Made by a program: the position numbers and the translations under genes. Shown here one piece after another: positions 34,738 through 44,138 of a DNA stretch of 64,000 nt (positions are counted from its first letter, which is position 1; each line of letters starts with the position of its first letter). The notes below the pieces were generated by a model. The model had not been told where the DNA came from. It ran no database searches and saw nothing but the letters and a program-made list of their open reading frames with translations. Source of the stretch: Opitutaceae bacterium (lineage in GTDB: Bacteria > Verrucomicrobiota > Verrucomicrobiia > Opitutales > Opitutaceae). Where the stretch lies: contig JANQKI010000088.1 in the NCBI GenBank assembly GCA_028281165.1, positions 49,873-113,872 of the forward strand. Direction: 5' to 3'.

Positions 34738-36795
34738 TCACCAAGGCTTTTGAGCAAGGTAATCCGCTTCGCTTAGACTCCTGTGATTAATACGCTTGTA
34801 GGTTCTAATACGCGGTTCACCAGGAACGTCATAAGTGTCGAAAAGAGTATTGTATCCCCAGGCTCTGCTTGGTGGATCGTAGTAGGATGTGTTCCATTCG
34901 GAACGATCGATTTCGCACTCGTACAGACATACCATTGAGCCTCTTAGATAAAAAGTGTCGTCTGACCAGCTCTCGAGGAATCGAGGAAAATTGTGCGCTC
35001 CGCCGCTGCGTGTATCATCTCCCTGTACATTCGGTGGACGAATTCCTGAAACGATAGCGGCAGAAACCTCCGTTGAAGACGCAGCTGGTTCATTACCAAC
35101 CTCTGAATTGTCATCGTCCCAGCTTTCAGATAAAAATGTGACGGCGTCAGCCATAAGCGCTACGGGAACTTCATTGTTTTCAGGAGTCTGGGAACTGCTG
35201 GCGCCCATGCTTCCATCGGCGTTGAAATGGCCTTGCACGTACATCACATTATTAGTTACAAAGGTCATGCCTGGATCATGCCCTCGACTAGGTATCCCTT
35301 CTCCGGATACGTCTACTTCTCCATGGCGGAGTCGAACGCCTGAGTAGTCTAGTTTTTCCGCCAAGGTTGAATCAGAATTAGAACTCAGGCTTTCGACATA
35401 GACAATCCCATTCCAGTCGGTGGCTGGGTCGAATCCTTGGAGGTGTTTTGATGTATCGGATGTATCCGGGTTTTCAATAAGCTGCTTCAAAGCGCCCATA
35501 TTGAAATTCATGACATAAATATCCTCGTTACGGCGATCTTCGTAAAATTCTCTTACAGGATCACCGCTTCCATCTTTCTCAAGATAGTATAGACCCGTTT
35601 TATCATTGTCGTCGCTTGCCGCCAGGTCGCCAATATTGGTGATTGTACTGTATGTGCCATCAGCAAGCCGTTTTTTTGCGCTCAATTGACCTGTGTAGGT
35701 GTCCCAGGTGAAATATAAACCAGCCTTCGTGGAAAGCTTTTGTTCTTCGAGTTCCGCATCGTAATCAGGGTGTGTGTCTGCCAGTGGAGGTTCAATGATG
35801 GCTCGACCGGAATTTACTGGGTCGTAATCCGCAGTGCTGGTATCGTCAGGCACATACTCGTCGAACGCGACTGGCTTCTGGTAGCCTACGTCGTGTACTG
35901 ATGTTCTCATATTGTCGTCCCAGCGTTCGCGAGCCCAGGTCCGAAAATCGGGGCTGATGCTTCCTGTGCCCATCGTTGAATCCTTCCAGACACCATCATG
36001 CAGCATGTTCTGCAAGTTCCCGTTTTCATCCTTAAACTGCACTGGCTCGAAGTACTTGGATGCTTGGTGTTCGTATGCATGTAACAGATGCTGAGCGGTT
36101 GTGACCTTCCCATGAAAGTTCAATCCCGTATTGGCGTTTACTCGAAGCAATCCGTTTGTGTGAACTTTCCCGTAGATGTCCATTTGAGGTCCTGGATGGA
36201 TATCGAGATCCAAGTTATAAAAAATGGCATGGCTGAAAATGCCCTCGTTTCGAATCTGGAGAGTTTGTACTGTATGTGCGGATACAGGGGATCCTAAAGC
36301 ATTGTTTGTGCTTCTATCGATTCTTTGCACTGTTGCTTTGCTGAAGATATCGACTTCCTTGACCCACGCGCTTTCACCCACGAGGTCGTCATCTTGGTAC
36401 TCTCTGTTATTGGGATCGAAATAAACCCAACTCCAATTGGTTGGAACAACACCACCGACTAGCTCAACGTTTTGAACGACATCATAGCCACTGTCGTTCA
36501 TCAGAGTAGCGAGCTCGCTACTGCTGGGCAGAATAAGCTCGTCTGCTGACCCTGGCTTCAGAGCATCCTGGCCAATATTGGAGCGACTGGCGAATTTCAA
36601 TCGAAGTTGAGCGAGTCCGTATTGACTAGCCGACTCTGCTACATTTTGCGCTTTTAGCCAAAGTTCTTGGCGATTATTCAGTTTTCTCTCGTGTACCGAG
36701 TGTCCCAATACGGCGGCTAAACCTGCTCCTAGTACTATCAGGATCATGATTACCGTTACAAGTGCAGACCCTTTTGTATTTTTTCCCTGTTTCAT
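34738..36795 (-). CDS. Large PilX-like pseudopilin, cassette 2
   Basis: A 685-residue paralogue of the cassette 1 PilX-like protein. The N-terminus NTKGSALVTVIMILIVLGAG fits a pseudopilin helix lacking the +5 glutamate. Shared blocks include SHAIFYNLDLDIHPGPQMDIYG, DWNGIVYVESLS and HNFPRFLESW. The large domain is acidic and should be exposed on the cell surface or at a fibre tip. This gene has one of the few clear ribosome-binding sites in the window (AAAGGATAGAGAC before the ATG). It starts 4 bp after the PilW-like gene ends. Confidence 0.76.
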   Translation of the reverse strand: MKQGKNTKGSALVTVIMILIVLGAGLAAVLGHSVHERKLNNRQELWLKAQNVAESASQYGLAQLRLKFASRSNIGQDALKPGSADELILPSSSELATLMNDSGYDVVQNVELVGGVVPTNWSWVYFDPNNREYQDDDLVGESAWVKEVDIFSKATVQRIDRSTNNALGSPVSAHTVQTLQIRNEGIFSHAIFYNLDLDIHPGPQMDIYGKVHTNGLLRVNANTGLNFHGKVTTAQHLLHAYEHQASKYFEPVQFKDENGNLQNMLHDGVWKDSTMGTGSISPDFRTWARERWDDNMRTSVHDVGYQKPVAFDEYVPDDTSTADYDPVNSGRAIIEPPLADTHPDYDAELEEQKLSTKAGLYFTWDTYTGQLSAKKRLADGTYSTITNIGDLAASDDNDKTGLYYLEKDGSGDPVREFYEDRRNEDIYVMNFNMGALKQLIENPDTSDTSKHLQGFDPATDWNGIVYVESLSSNSDSTLAEKLDYSGVRLRHGEVDVSGEGIPSRGHDPGMTFVTNNVMYVQGHFNADGSMGASSSQTPENNEVPVALMADAVTFLSESWDDDNSEVGNEPAASSTEVSAAIVSGIRPPNVQGDDTRSGGAHNFPRFLESWSDDTFYLRGSMVCLYECEIDRSEWNTSYYDPPSRAWGYNTLFDTYDVPGEPRIRTYKRINHRSLSEADYLAQKPW

Positions 36796-36799
36796 GTCT

Positions 36800-37417
36800 C
36801 TATCCTTTTGCTGCGATAGTGAAGTTATAAGTATTCACTGGGTCGATTTCGATACTTCCCTCTCTTCTTATCTCTCCTCGAATCATGACAGCAACTCGAT
36901 TGAAGTTATAGAAGAGGCGATTATCGCTGAGTCCTCTTGAGATTTCTACGACTTCCGGATGGCTACCCATTGTAGACGTTGCCGGCAGTAGGTTTTCCAC
37001 GGTCTGGGAACTGTTTAGGTTGTCGTTTGATTCATATATTAGTACAGGACCCTCTTGATTCGCCGCTGGAGCTGATCTGTAGAATCCCACGACTTTGTCT
37101 ATCAGTGATGGATCGGTCTCGTCTAATGACACGAATACGAGAAAGTCTCCCGTTGAGCCATCGCCCATTTCCGTTCTATCATTGAATGCATTGTAGATAA
37201 TGAAATAGCTAGCGAAGTTGGCAGCATCGGTCATTTCGTTAGTAAAGGAGCGAATATCTCGATTTATCATCACTCTAGCATTTCCCAGCGCCTGAGATTT
37301 CAAACCATGGATAAACATGGATAAAATGGCTCCTATGGCTATGCCGAAGATAGTCAGTGTCGTGACAATCTCTACAAGCGTAAACCCTTTATCCCCTTTT
37401 CGAATACGAGTTTTCAT
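36800..37417 (-). CDS. PilW-like pseudopilin, cassette 2
   Basis: A 205-residue prepilin with leader MKTRIRKGDKG and cleavage motif G-FTLVE, followed by a hydrophobic helix. The C-terminal block NRLFYNFNRVAVMIRGEI parallels cassette 1, and the middle reads GDGSTGDFLVFVS where cassette 1 has GDGQTGDLLILVY. It is 8 bp downstream of the PilV-like gene and 4 bp upstream of the PilX-like gene, so all three are co-transcribed. Confidence 0.82.
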   Translation of the reverse strand: MKTRIRKGDKGFTLVEIVTTLTIFGIAIGAILSMFIHGLKSQALGNARVMINRDIRSFTNEMTDAANFASYFIIYNAFNDRTEMGDGSTGDFLVFVSLDETDPSLIDKVVGFYRSAPAANQEGPVLIYESNDNLNSSQTVENLLPATSTMGSHPEVVEISRGLSDNRLFYNFNRVAVMIRGEIRREGSIEIDPVNTYNFTIAAKG

Positions 37418-37425
37418 GTTTTAAA

Positions 37426-37983
37426 TTAGTTAGTAGGCACTTCTGATCGAATCGCCTTGAGGAGAATTGGCGTTGGTGGCTGGTAGGTTCTATTATTGTC
37501 TTGATACGTATATGTATATCTTAGCACGATCAGTTTGCTTTCACCGATTCCGTTGAGCTCGTCAGTAATGTCTTGGGTGAAAACGGCGACACCCATTGTG
37601 AGATCGTCACTGGTATCGGCTGGGGTATTTTTGATATCGTAAGTCTTTATTGTATCTGTTCCGTTGGTACGAAGGAAATTATCTGTGATTGGACTAGCAG
37701 GGTCGTAGTCCGGCAAACGAGTGGCGGTTATGGGGTCGGCCTCTCCTTGGTTGATCATTGTAGGCAGTGGATCCAGATCGAGCTCTGTAAAGGCCATCGC
37801 CTTTAGTTGTTCTAAATAGCCATTTGCTATGGTCGTTGCTGTAGCCTGGCTTATGCTTGCAGCGGCTAGGCGTTGAGATTGCATCAAACCTGTGAGCAGT
37901 CCAAAGCTAGCTAGTGTCAAGATGCCCATCGACACCATCAGCTCTACCAACGTTATCCCTTTAGAATTTGAATACAGTTTCAT
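37426..37983 (-). CDS. PilV-like pseudopilin, cassette 2
   Basis: A 185-residue prepilin with leader MKLYSNSKG followed by ITLVELMVSMG, giving cleavage before Ile and glutamate at +5. The domain after the helix carries IANGYLEQLKAMAF, as in the cassette 1 paralogue. The listed ATG is preferred because it starts the leader; the frame is open 30 bp further upstream. It is the first gene of the cassette 2 operon, downstream of a 388-bp non-coding region. Confidence 0.8.
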   Translation of the reverse strand: MKLYSNSKGITLVELMVSMGILTLASFGLLTGLMQSQRLAAASISQATATTIANGYLEQLKAMAFTELDLDPLPTMINQGEADPITATRLPDYDPASPITDNFLRTNGTDTIKTYDIKNTPADTSDDLTMGVAVFTQDITDELNGIGESKLIVLRYTYTYQDNNRTYQPPTPILLKAIRSEVPTN

Positions 37984-38371
37984 GGCTATTTTGCGCTCGC
38001 CGATTCTAAACACGATACAGAAATATTCCCTAACTATTTCGGTTAGGATTCACCCTCGTAAACGCCTATCTACCGCTGAATTGAGCGTTCATTAAATTTT
38101 TACGCAAGCCGCTAATAAAGAGTGGGATAAAGCCTTCGAAATATAATCTAAAATACTCAGTTTGGAGTAGGCTTTTGCGCCTATCGCCAATTGAGTATTC
38201 CATACTAGGATACAGCTTGGTGAGGAAAAGATCGCCTTTCGAAAAGCGCATCACTCGTGAGGCGCCTCGCGTTTGGCTTTGTTCGATACTGCTACTATCT
38301 TTTCAGCCCCAACAAACGATATCATTGAGAAACCTTAGAGTTTCTCGAATTATTGAAACACGGGGGATGTT
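37984..38371. other. Intergenic region upstream of pseudopilin cassette 2, with long hairpin
   Basis: No convincing gene is present. It separates the DUF1593 gene from cassette 2, both on the minus strand. It probably holds the DUF1593 transcript end and the cassette promoter. A compound hairpin spans 38152-38199 and a 7-bp hairpin GAGAAAC/GTTTCTC lies at 38327-38346, 26 bp past the DUF1593 stop. No sigma-54 (GGCAC-N5-TTGC) match was found. Confidence 0.55.
38152..38199. repeat. Compound inverted repeat (hairpin)
   Basis: The outer arms AATACTCA and TGAGTATT (8 bp) are followed by TTGG/CCAA (4 bp) and TAGGC/GCCTA (5 bp), closed by a TTTTGC loop, giving 17 pairs over 48 nt. There is no T-run on the minus side. 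It could be an RNA structure in the 3' region of the DUF1593 message, in the cassette leader, or a protein-binding dyad. Confidence 0.6.
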
Positions 38372-39871
38372 TCATTCCTCCACTTGGAGGACAACTCTTC
38401 TGTAATCGAAGAGGGAAGCGATTTCGCTCTGGTCCACTACCTCCAGGATAATGTGAATCTCCTTCCCTTTTGCATCTTTGGGGATAGTTACTTCAACATT
38501 AGAGCCGTTCATTTCAGAGATTTCCAAAACCTTGTTATAAGTGCCTGCTTCCTTGTAGTTGTACCATCGGTATGAAATTTCATCTCCGTCGGGATCGGAT
38601 GATGCCGAGGCGTCGAATGTTAGTTTGTCTCCTGCCTTTACCGATTTTATGACAATGGCATTCGAAGTATCGTTGTCGATGGCCGCGATAGGATTGTGAT
38701 TTGCGTTTGCATACTCTTCCAAACACCAGTCCATACGGCAAATGAAGTCATTGTAGAAGGCTCGTCTCCAACGCCATACGGGAGAGAAAATGCTGTTCTC
38801 GTAGGTGTCACCATTTTCTGGATTCGTCCAGGTGTCGGGCATTTCTTTGAAAACGTAGAAGGGGGTGACTGTCTCCTCGTCAACTCTTATGTCTCCATGT
38901 TTCGACCAGTAGTTCTTTTCTTTCTCGCGACTGAAAAGTCCGCTCCATCCTCCCCAGTGAGGGTGATTTATGTCGTACAGTCCTTTGTTCACTAATCCCA
39001 GCCAGGGAATCGTGCCTCCCCCTTCGAGAAACGAAACGCCTCCTTTTCTGAACTGCCTAATCGGCCAAAGAGCGCCTAGTGGACCGTGATTGCCTTTTAT
39101 GTGCTCAAGAGCCCACTGATGCTGTCCAAGACCCGAATAGGCGTAGGGCTCCCAGGTATAAGGGCCAAGCTCGTTGCGTTTCCCGGAATTATCCTGCATG
39201 CCATCTATGCTAGGCCCCCCATAGCAGTAGGTCTGGTAGTTGCTGCGTATCCATTTGATTTCCGGATACCTATTGCAAATCCAGGCTCCCGCATTGTCTT
39301 GTGATCCATTTTCGAATACACGTAGCTTAGCAACTGCCGACTTAAATTCTTCTTCGCTGTGTTTGGCTTCGAAGTCTATGAGCGCTTGAGCCAAAGTGTT
39401 GGAGCCAGCGTTCACCACAATATAAATCGGTCTTGGATCTTTTTTGGCCATAATCTCTTCGATTAGCCTGGATCCCGGCGAAGCTTTTGTTCCAACAGCC
39501 GTATCCTGTATTCCATAGTGATGTTGGCCAGGTCTTACTGTTCCAAGCAAATGGCTCGTACTAGGCCATCCATCTGCATGTTTTCTTAGGTTGTCGACAA
39601 CGTTGTCATAACCCTCGATAAGCTTGTAGAACAAGTCCGGTCGCGGACCCTTGCGAAGGTACTTTCCGGTAACAGCTATCAGTCCCTCAATATCGAATTC
39701 GTTGGCGTACATGAGCATATGCATCATCTGCTGCTCTTCGTCCGGCTCGTTCCCCATGTCAGCCAGGATCACCAATCGATTTTTCTCCGGAGCCAGATCG
39801 TACTCGTTATGACCGGCTACTACATTGATCATTGAGAAAATCGATAAGAGAGCGACAAAATATGTTTTCAT
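38372..39871 (-). CDS. Secreted DUF1593 (nucleoside-hydrolase-like) protein
   Basis: A 499-residue exported protein with signal peptide MKTYFVALLSIFSMINVVAG. The N-terminal two thirds match DUF1593: RLVILADMGNEPDEEQQMMH, IEGLIAVTGKYLRKG, YIVVNAGSNTLAQAL, a fold related to nucleoside hydrolases with an acidic metal-binding loop. The C-terminal about 90 residues are a beta-sandwich-like domain (FDASASSDPDGDEISYRWY), similar to those in Sde0182-type proteins from polysaccharide degraders. Members often sit among glycan-use genes; their reaction is not established. It is followed by intergenic hairpins. Confidence 0.85.
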   Translation of the reverse strand: MKTYFVALLSIFSMINVVAGHNEYDLAPEKNRLVILADMGNEPDEEQQMMHMLMYANEFDIEGLIAVTGKYLRKGPRPDLFYKLIEGYDNVVDNLRKHADGWPSTSHLLGTVRPGQHHYGIQDTAVGTKASPGSRLIEEIMAKKDPRPIYIVVNAGSNTLAQALIDFEAKHSEEEFKSAVAKLRVFENGSQDNAGAWICNRYPEIKWIRSNYQTYCYGGPSIDGMQDNSGKRNELGPYTWEPYAYSGLGQHQWALEHIKGNHGPLGALWPIRQFRKGGVSFLEGGGTIPWLGLVNKGLYDINHPHWGGWSGLFSREKEKNYWSKHGDIRVDEETVTPFYVFKEMPDTWTNPENGDTYENSIFSPVWRWRRAFYNDFICRMDWCLEEYANANHNPIAAIDNDTSNAIVIKSVKAGDKLTFDASASSDPDGDEISYRWYNYKEAGTYNKVLEISEMNGSNVEVTIPKDAKGKEIHIILEVVDQSEIASLFDYRRVVLQVEE

Positions 39872-40004
39872 AAGCTAGCCAGCTAAATCTAAGGTCTTTG
39901 CGGAAGCCAGGCTAAATCTGCGCGAAGTCTTTAGACAGCTATGGCCGATATTAAATTACCTCGATTCAACCACGTCCTTAGTGATTCGGCGAAACAGAAT
40001 TTCT

Positions 40005-43000
40005 TTAGTTGGCTGAGATGCCATCGTATTTGACTTTTAGGCGCATCAAACTTGCTCGATTCACAGTATTCACATTTTCAAGCTTAACTCGAAACTGCGT
40101 TGGAACAAGTAACTGCGGTTTGAATACGGGATCAAGTTCCAGGATTTCAAGGCTTGCTTCGGATTCTTCGAAAAGTCGCCAGCCTGATCCCTCTTCATAG
40201 ATCTCTAATTCATAGCTAACCAATGGATCTTGAGCCAGATCAACGGAAAGTACAGCTTCGCCTTCATCGTTGACTGCGATTACCGGTCCTTTGCTCTCAA
40301 AGGAATCCTCTTGTCCAAGAGCGTACCGCTGAAGATTTGATATCCCTAAATCAGGAAACACAGCTAATGGTTCGCCTGCGGGATCCGTTGAGTTTCCGAA
40401 AACTGAAAGGCGCCAATCTTCATATGTGATCGTGTCGGCCACCAGAATTTTAACCTCGGCGGTTGCCAGTTCGCCATTCTCGTCTCTTATCAAATAGGAC
40501 AACTTGTCCAGACCTTGGAAACCGCCGTTCGGAATATATTGTATCCAACCATTGCTATAGTCCGCGTTTGGGTCTTTCGTAACATTGGCCGTACCGTTTG
40601 CAGGTGACTCTATAATTTCCATGGATGGAATCGATATGTTTGCTGACCATCTGTCATTTATTAAGACGTCAAGGTTTGAAAGGCTGTCCGTCCTTATTGG
40701 CTGTATGTCGTTTCTCGCCTCTAGAGATGATGGCTTTGATAGATTGAACACAACGGTTTGAAAGGAGGAGTTCGTTAAATCTGAGACTTCTGGATTTTGT
40801 AATTGGACGATTATGGTTTCTTCGAAATCGTCGTCCAAAGTCTCTGGAAGCGAATACTGTATGGCGTTATCTAGAAGTTCGACTGAACCTATGGTCGGCT
40901 GTCGAACGATAGATTCAAACCTGTTGCCGTCGCTAATCGGGATTTCCAGGTGGACTAAGTCTATTCCCTCAATAAGTCCAACATTTTGCTTATGTCTTGT
41001 GTGTAGCGGTCGTAGTAGCGTTACGTTAACGGCGACATTGTCGCTTTGAGTGCCCGTAATGCCTTGCATTGTGAATTCAAATGTATCAAAAGATCCGATA
41101 CTTAACCCTGAGTCTGGAGAATAAAGTATGCGATCATCCGTCTTTGCGCACTCCAGCCAAGGATCTATTGCGGACAGCCCATTTGTTGCAGGCCCTAATG
41201 TTGAAATGGAGGCGGTAGATGTTATGTCTTGTGAAATAATTTGCCGATCTGGATCGAGGAAAACGAATTTCGCATTTATCGGAACGCCGAAAGCAAGGGA
41301 GGTATCTACGATTGGAGCTTCCAGCTTTTCCTGCGATACAAGCCTTTCGATATTTCCGGCATGCCCGTAAATCCAAAACGCGTCATCGAAATACGAAATG
41401 CCTCTGACTCTTGTCGAAGTGTTGGTTGATATCTTTTCCCATGTTTCTCCGTCTTGTGTGGCGAAAGCTTGTCCTTCCGTACTTCCAGAAACAAAAAAGC
41501 CTCCACCAAAGGCTAGCCCGTCGAATATGCCAACTACGCCTGGATTGACAGAAATCCAATCAATGCCATCAGTTGAGTATACAGCATCAGATTTTCCCTC
41601 AACGGCGACAAATCGACCATTCCCATAAGCTAACATTTCATATCCGGAAAAATTACCGGAGCCTGACGAATATCTAAATTGCCATTCGGAGCCGTTGTTC
41701 GAGCTGAAAATGGCAGGGCTTCCGTAAAATGTCTCATCTCGTACAAGACCACCTGCTATGTATATTCCCTGCGCGTATTCAATATCGTAAAAAATGTATT
41801 CAAAATCTTCCAATATATTCCAATTCAATCCATCTTTCGAAGTAGCGTATGAACTTGATCCATACGATATGAATTCTCCATTAAGAAATTTGAGTCTATT
41901 GTAAGGAACACCGCTTAGGTCATTGGAAAATGTCCAGTTTCTTCCATCAATTGAAGTAGCGAATTTCCTATAAGAAGGATTCGACGAGGGATCTCCATAG
42001 AGAACGAACTTTCCATTCCCGTAAGCGAGTCCCCTTATTTGTCCGAATTCAGCTATCTCAATGGTAATCCATGATTCGCTATCTACAGACAGAAGGACGG
42101 AGCCTTCTTCTGTCGCAGCTAAATAAATACCATTTCCTTTGACGACCTCCAAGATCACCGAATTCGTGCGACTTTCTCTTTGGGTCCAAGTTTCGCCGTC
42201 CTCGGAATGAGCAAAGTTGCCTGGACTATTTCCTGCCGCAATGAAATGTCCCTCTAGTGTCTCTAGCGCATTGAAGGACATGTGGTTGAGGGACTTATGT
42301 TTTGTCCAAGTTTCCCCGTCACTGGAAATTTGCCATTCGCCATCATCGAATATCCTGACAAAGACCTCGTTTGCGAATGCCAGGTCACCTGAACCTTTGG
42401 ATTCCGCTAGATCTACTTCAACCCATTCCAAGCCGTCTTCAGAACGAAGTACTACCTCGTCATTCCCGGCGAGCAGAACTCCGTTGCCGAAAACGATAGT
42501 CGTTAGTTCTCCTCTAGTATCATAATCTGAAATACGATCAGCCCACACTGTTCCATTAGTCGAAGTTGCGATGAGCATATCTCCAGTGGACATGTTCTTT
42601 CCTGCCCCTATGTAGGTATCATTGTAATAAACGATATCGCTTATCTTGAAATCTTTTGAATAAGAGCTGACTTTAACCCAATTGTTTCCATCGGAGGAGC
42701 GATAGAGAACTTTCTGAGAGGTGTCATTGCGATTTGCTCCAAACGCGAGAAACTCGTCGTCTCCGTATACGGCTTGTTCCCAAACGATATTTTTGTCGTT
42801 ATGTTTTTCTATCCAGCCTTCGCTTTCCGACAGTTTGTAAATCTTTCCATCGGCGCTAGCCGCAATGCTATCTTGTTCAGATGAAGCGAAGCCGTTGATA
42901 GCAACATTCTCATCGACAATTAACTCGATATTCCAGTCCTTGCCGTTTGAAGTGGATAGAACGTACGATCTCTGATCTGCGGGGCTTGTTTCGCCTGCCG

Positions 43001-44045
43001 TTACGGCGGTAGCGAAAACTCGTCCCCCTGATCGTTGCAGGTTATCAATTTCTCCGAGTTCTTCGATGGTTCCGATTGATGGCGCGTATGGATTTTCAAA
43101 CTGTAGAATCGGTCCATTGAAGGTGCTGACAATATAGCCGTTTGGTCCGTTTGTTACGGAAAGAAAGCTCGGAACAAACTCTTCTACGAATTTCCAATTT
43201 TCGCCATCTTTGGAGATTGCGTAAAATCCGCTATCGCCAACGGCTATAAAATTGTTGCCGTCAAAATGGATATCATAGAAATTCAGAATACCGAATTCCT
43301 GAGGATGCCTTTTCCAGAGAATGCCATCCTTTGATGTGTAGGAGGCTTTTTCGAAACGGAAACCGTTGTCCTCATGTCTTTCCAGTGCTATCGCAACGAA
43401 TTTTCCGTTGCCATATGCAACGTCCCAAAAATTCGCCTCAGGAAATGTCTGGCTGCTCCAATTCTTTTTGTCTGACGATGTTAGAATGTCGCCATGCGTT
43501 CCCACTGCTACATACTTTCCATTTCCGTAGGCAATTCCCGAGAGCCATTCTTCTCTGATTTGAACAGACCAGGTCGAACCATCTTCGGACGTGATTATGG
43601 CAAAGTTGCCCGCGGCTATAAATTCTCCATTTTCAAAAAGAATGCTTGAGAGGGGCCTCCCGACCCCACTGAATTGCCTCTGCCAATCACAGCCATCCGC
43701 TGATGTAAACACGGTGCCGAAGAGACCCGTCGCGACAAAAACACCGTTCCCGTAGGATATGTCTTCCATGCTTTCATTAAGCGATCCTCTACTATTGTGA
43801 ACTGTCCACTGCTTCCCGTCGTAAGAAGAAGCAATTGTCGCCTGGCTGCCCAAAGCAAAGTAGCGGTCTTTTACGTACTTTATGCTGCTAATGGGAAAAT
43901 CAGGGGAGCTAGTATAAACTCCTTCCCAATAGCCTAGATTCTCCTTCTCTAGTGAGAATATATTTGGCAAAAACACAGTCAGTTGTGAAATCCAGACGAG
44001 TCTCACAAGCCAACGAATACTGCAGCTCACCCTCTTAGAATCCAT
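40005..44045 (-). CDS. Giant secreted beta-propeller protein with cadherin-like and C-terminal anchoring domains
   Basis: A protein of about 1346 residues with an N-terminal export signal (MDSKRVSCSIRWLVRLVW...). Residues about 30-920 are repeats of 40-45 residues with the pattern YGNGKFVAVG...TSxDGxxW. I count about 21, enough for three seven-bladed propellers. Residues about 920-1230 hold immunoglobulin-like or cadherin-like beta domains (SPANGTANV ... GFQGLDKLSYLIRDENG). The C-terminal about 120 residues contain YEDWRLSVFGN and ISNLQRYALGQ, as seen at the ends of many secreted Verrucomicrobia proteins. A GTG 12 bp upstream is an alternative start. It may bind surface glycans or proteins; no catalytic motif was found. 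Confidence 0.8.
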   Translation of the reverse strand: MDSKRVSCSIRWLVRLVWISQLTVFLPNIFSLEKENLGYWEGVYTSSPDFPISSIKYVKDRYFALGSQATIASSYDGKQWTVHNSRGSLNESMEDISYGNGVFVATGLFGTVFTSADGCDWQRQFSGVGRPLSSILFENGEFIAAGNFAIITSEDGSTWSVQIREEWLSGIAYGNGKYVAVGTHGDILTSSDKKNWSSQTFPEANFWDVAYGNGKFVAIALERHEDNGFRFEKASYTSKDGILWKRHPQEFGILNFYDIHFDGNNFIAVGDSGFYAISKDGENWKFVEEFVPSFLSVTNGPNGYIVSTFNGPILQFENPYAPSIGTIEELGEIDNLQRSGGRVFATAVTAGETSPADQRSYVLSTSNGKDWNIELIVDENVAINGFASSEQDSIAASADGKIYKLSESEGWIEKHNDKNIVWEQAVYGDDEFLAFGANRNDTSQKVLYRSSDGNNWVKVSSYSKDFKISDIVYYNDTYIGAGKNMSTGDMLIATSTNGTVWADRISDYDTRGELTTIVFGNGVLLAGNDEVVLRSEDGLEWVEVDLAESKGSGDLAFANEVFVRIFDDGEWQISSDGETWTKHKSLNHMSFNALETLEGHFIAAGNSPGNFAHSEDGETWTQRESRTNSVILEVVKGNGIYLAATEEGSVLLSVDSESWITIEIAEFGQIRGLAYGNGKFVLYGDPSSNPSYRKFATSIDGRNWTFSNDLSGVPYNRLKFLNGEFISYGSSSYATSKDGLNWNILEDFEYIFYDIEYAQGIYIAGGLVRDETFYGSPAIFSSNNGSEWQFRYSSGSGNFSGYEMLAYGNGRFVAVEGKSDAVYSTDGIDWISVNPGVVGIFDGLAFGGGFFVSGSTEGQAFATQDGETWEKISTNTSTRVRGISYFDDAFWIYGHAGNIERLVSQEKLEAPIVDTSLAFGVPINAKFVFLDPDRQIISQDITSTASISTLGPATNGLSAIDPWLECAKTDDRILYSPDSGLSIGSFDTFEFTMQGITGTQSDNVAVNVTLLRPLHTRHKQNVGLIEGIDLVHLEIPISDGNRFESIVRQPTIGSVELLDNAIQYSLPETLDDDFEETIIVQLQNPEVSDLTNSSFQTVVFNLSKPSSLEARNDIQPIRTDSLSNLDVLINDRWSANISIPSMEIIESPANGTANVTKDPNADYSNGWIQYIPNGGFQGLDKLSYLIRDENGELATAEVKILVADTITYEDWRLSVFGNSTDPAGEPLAVFPDLGISNLQRYALGQEDSFESKGPVIAVNDEGEAVLSVDLAQDPLVSYELEIYEEGSGWRLFEESEASLEILELDPVFKPQLLVPTQFRVKLENVNTVNRASLMRLKVKYDGISAN

Positions 44046-44138
44046 CACATAACACACGGATGAAACCTGAGGTTTTAACTCTGGTTCGTCGAGAAAAATC
44101 TACTATGAATGCTGTCTACGCTATTTACTAAAATTTCG

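Noticed and set aside
38066..38254. A 62-codon minus-strand frame in the region before pseudopilin cassette 2
   Set aside because: The composition is not convincing, no ribosome-binding site or coupling is seen, and it crosses the compound hairpin.
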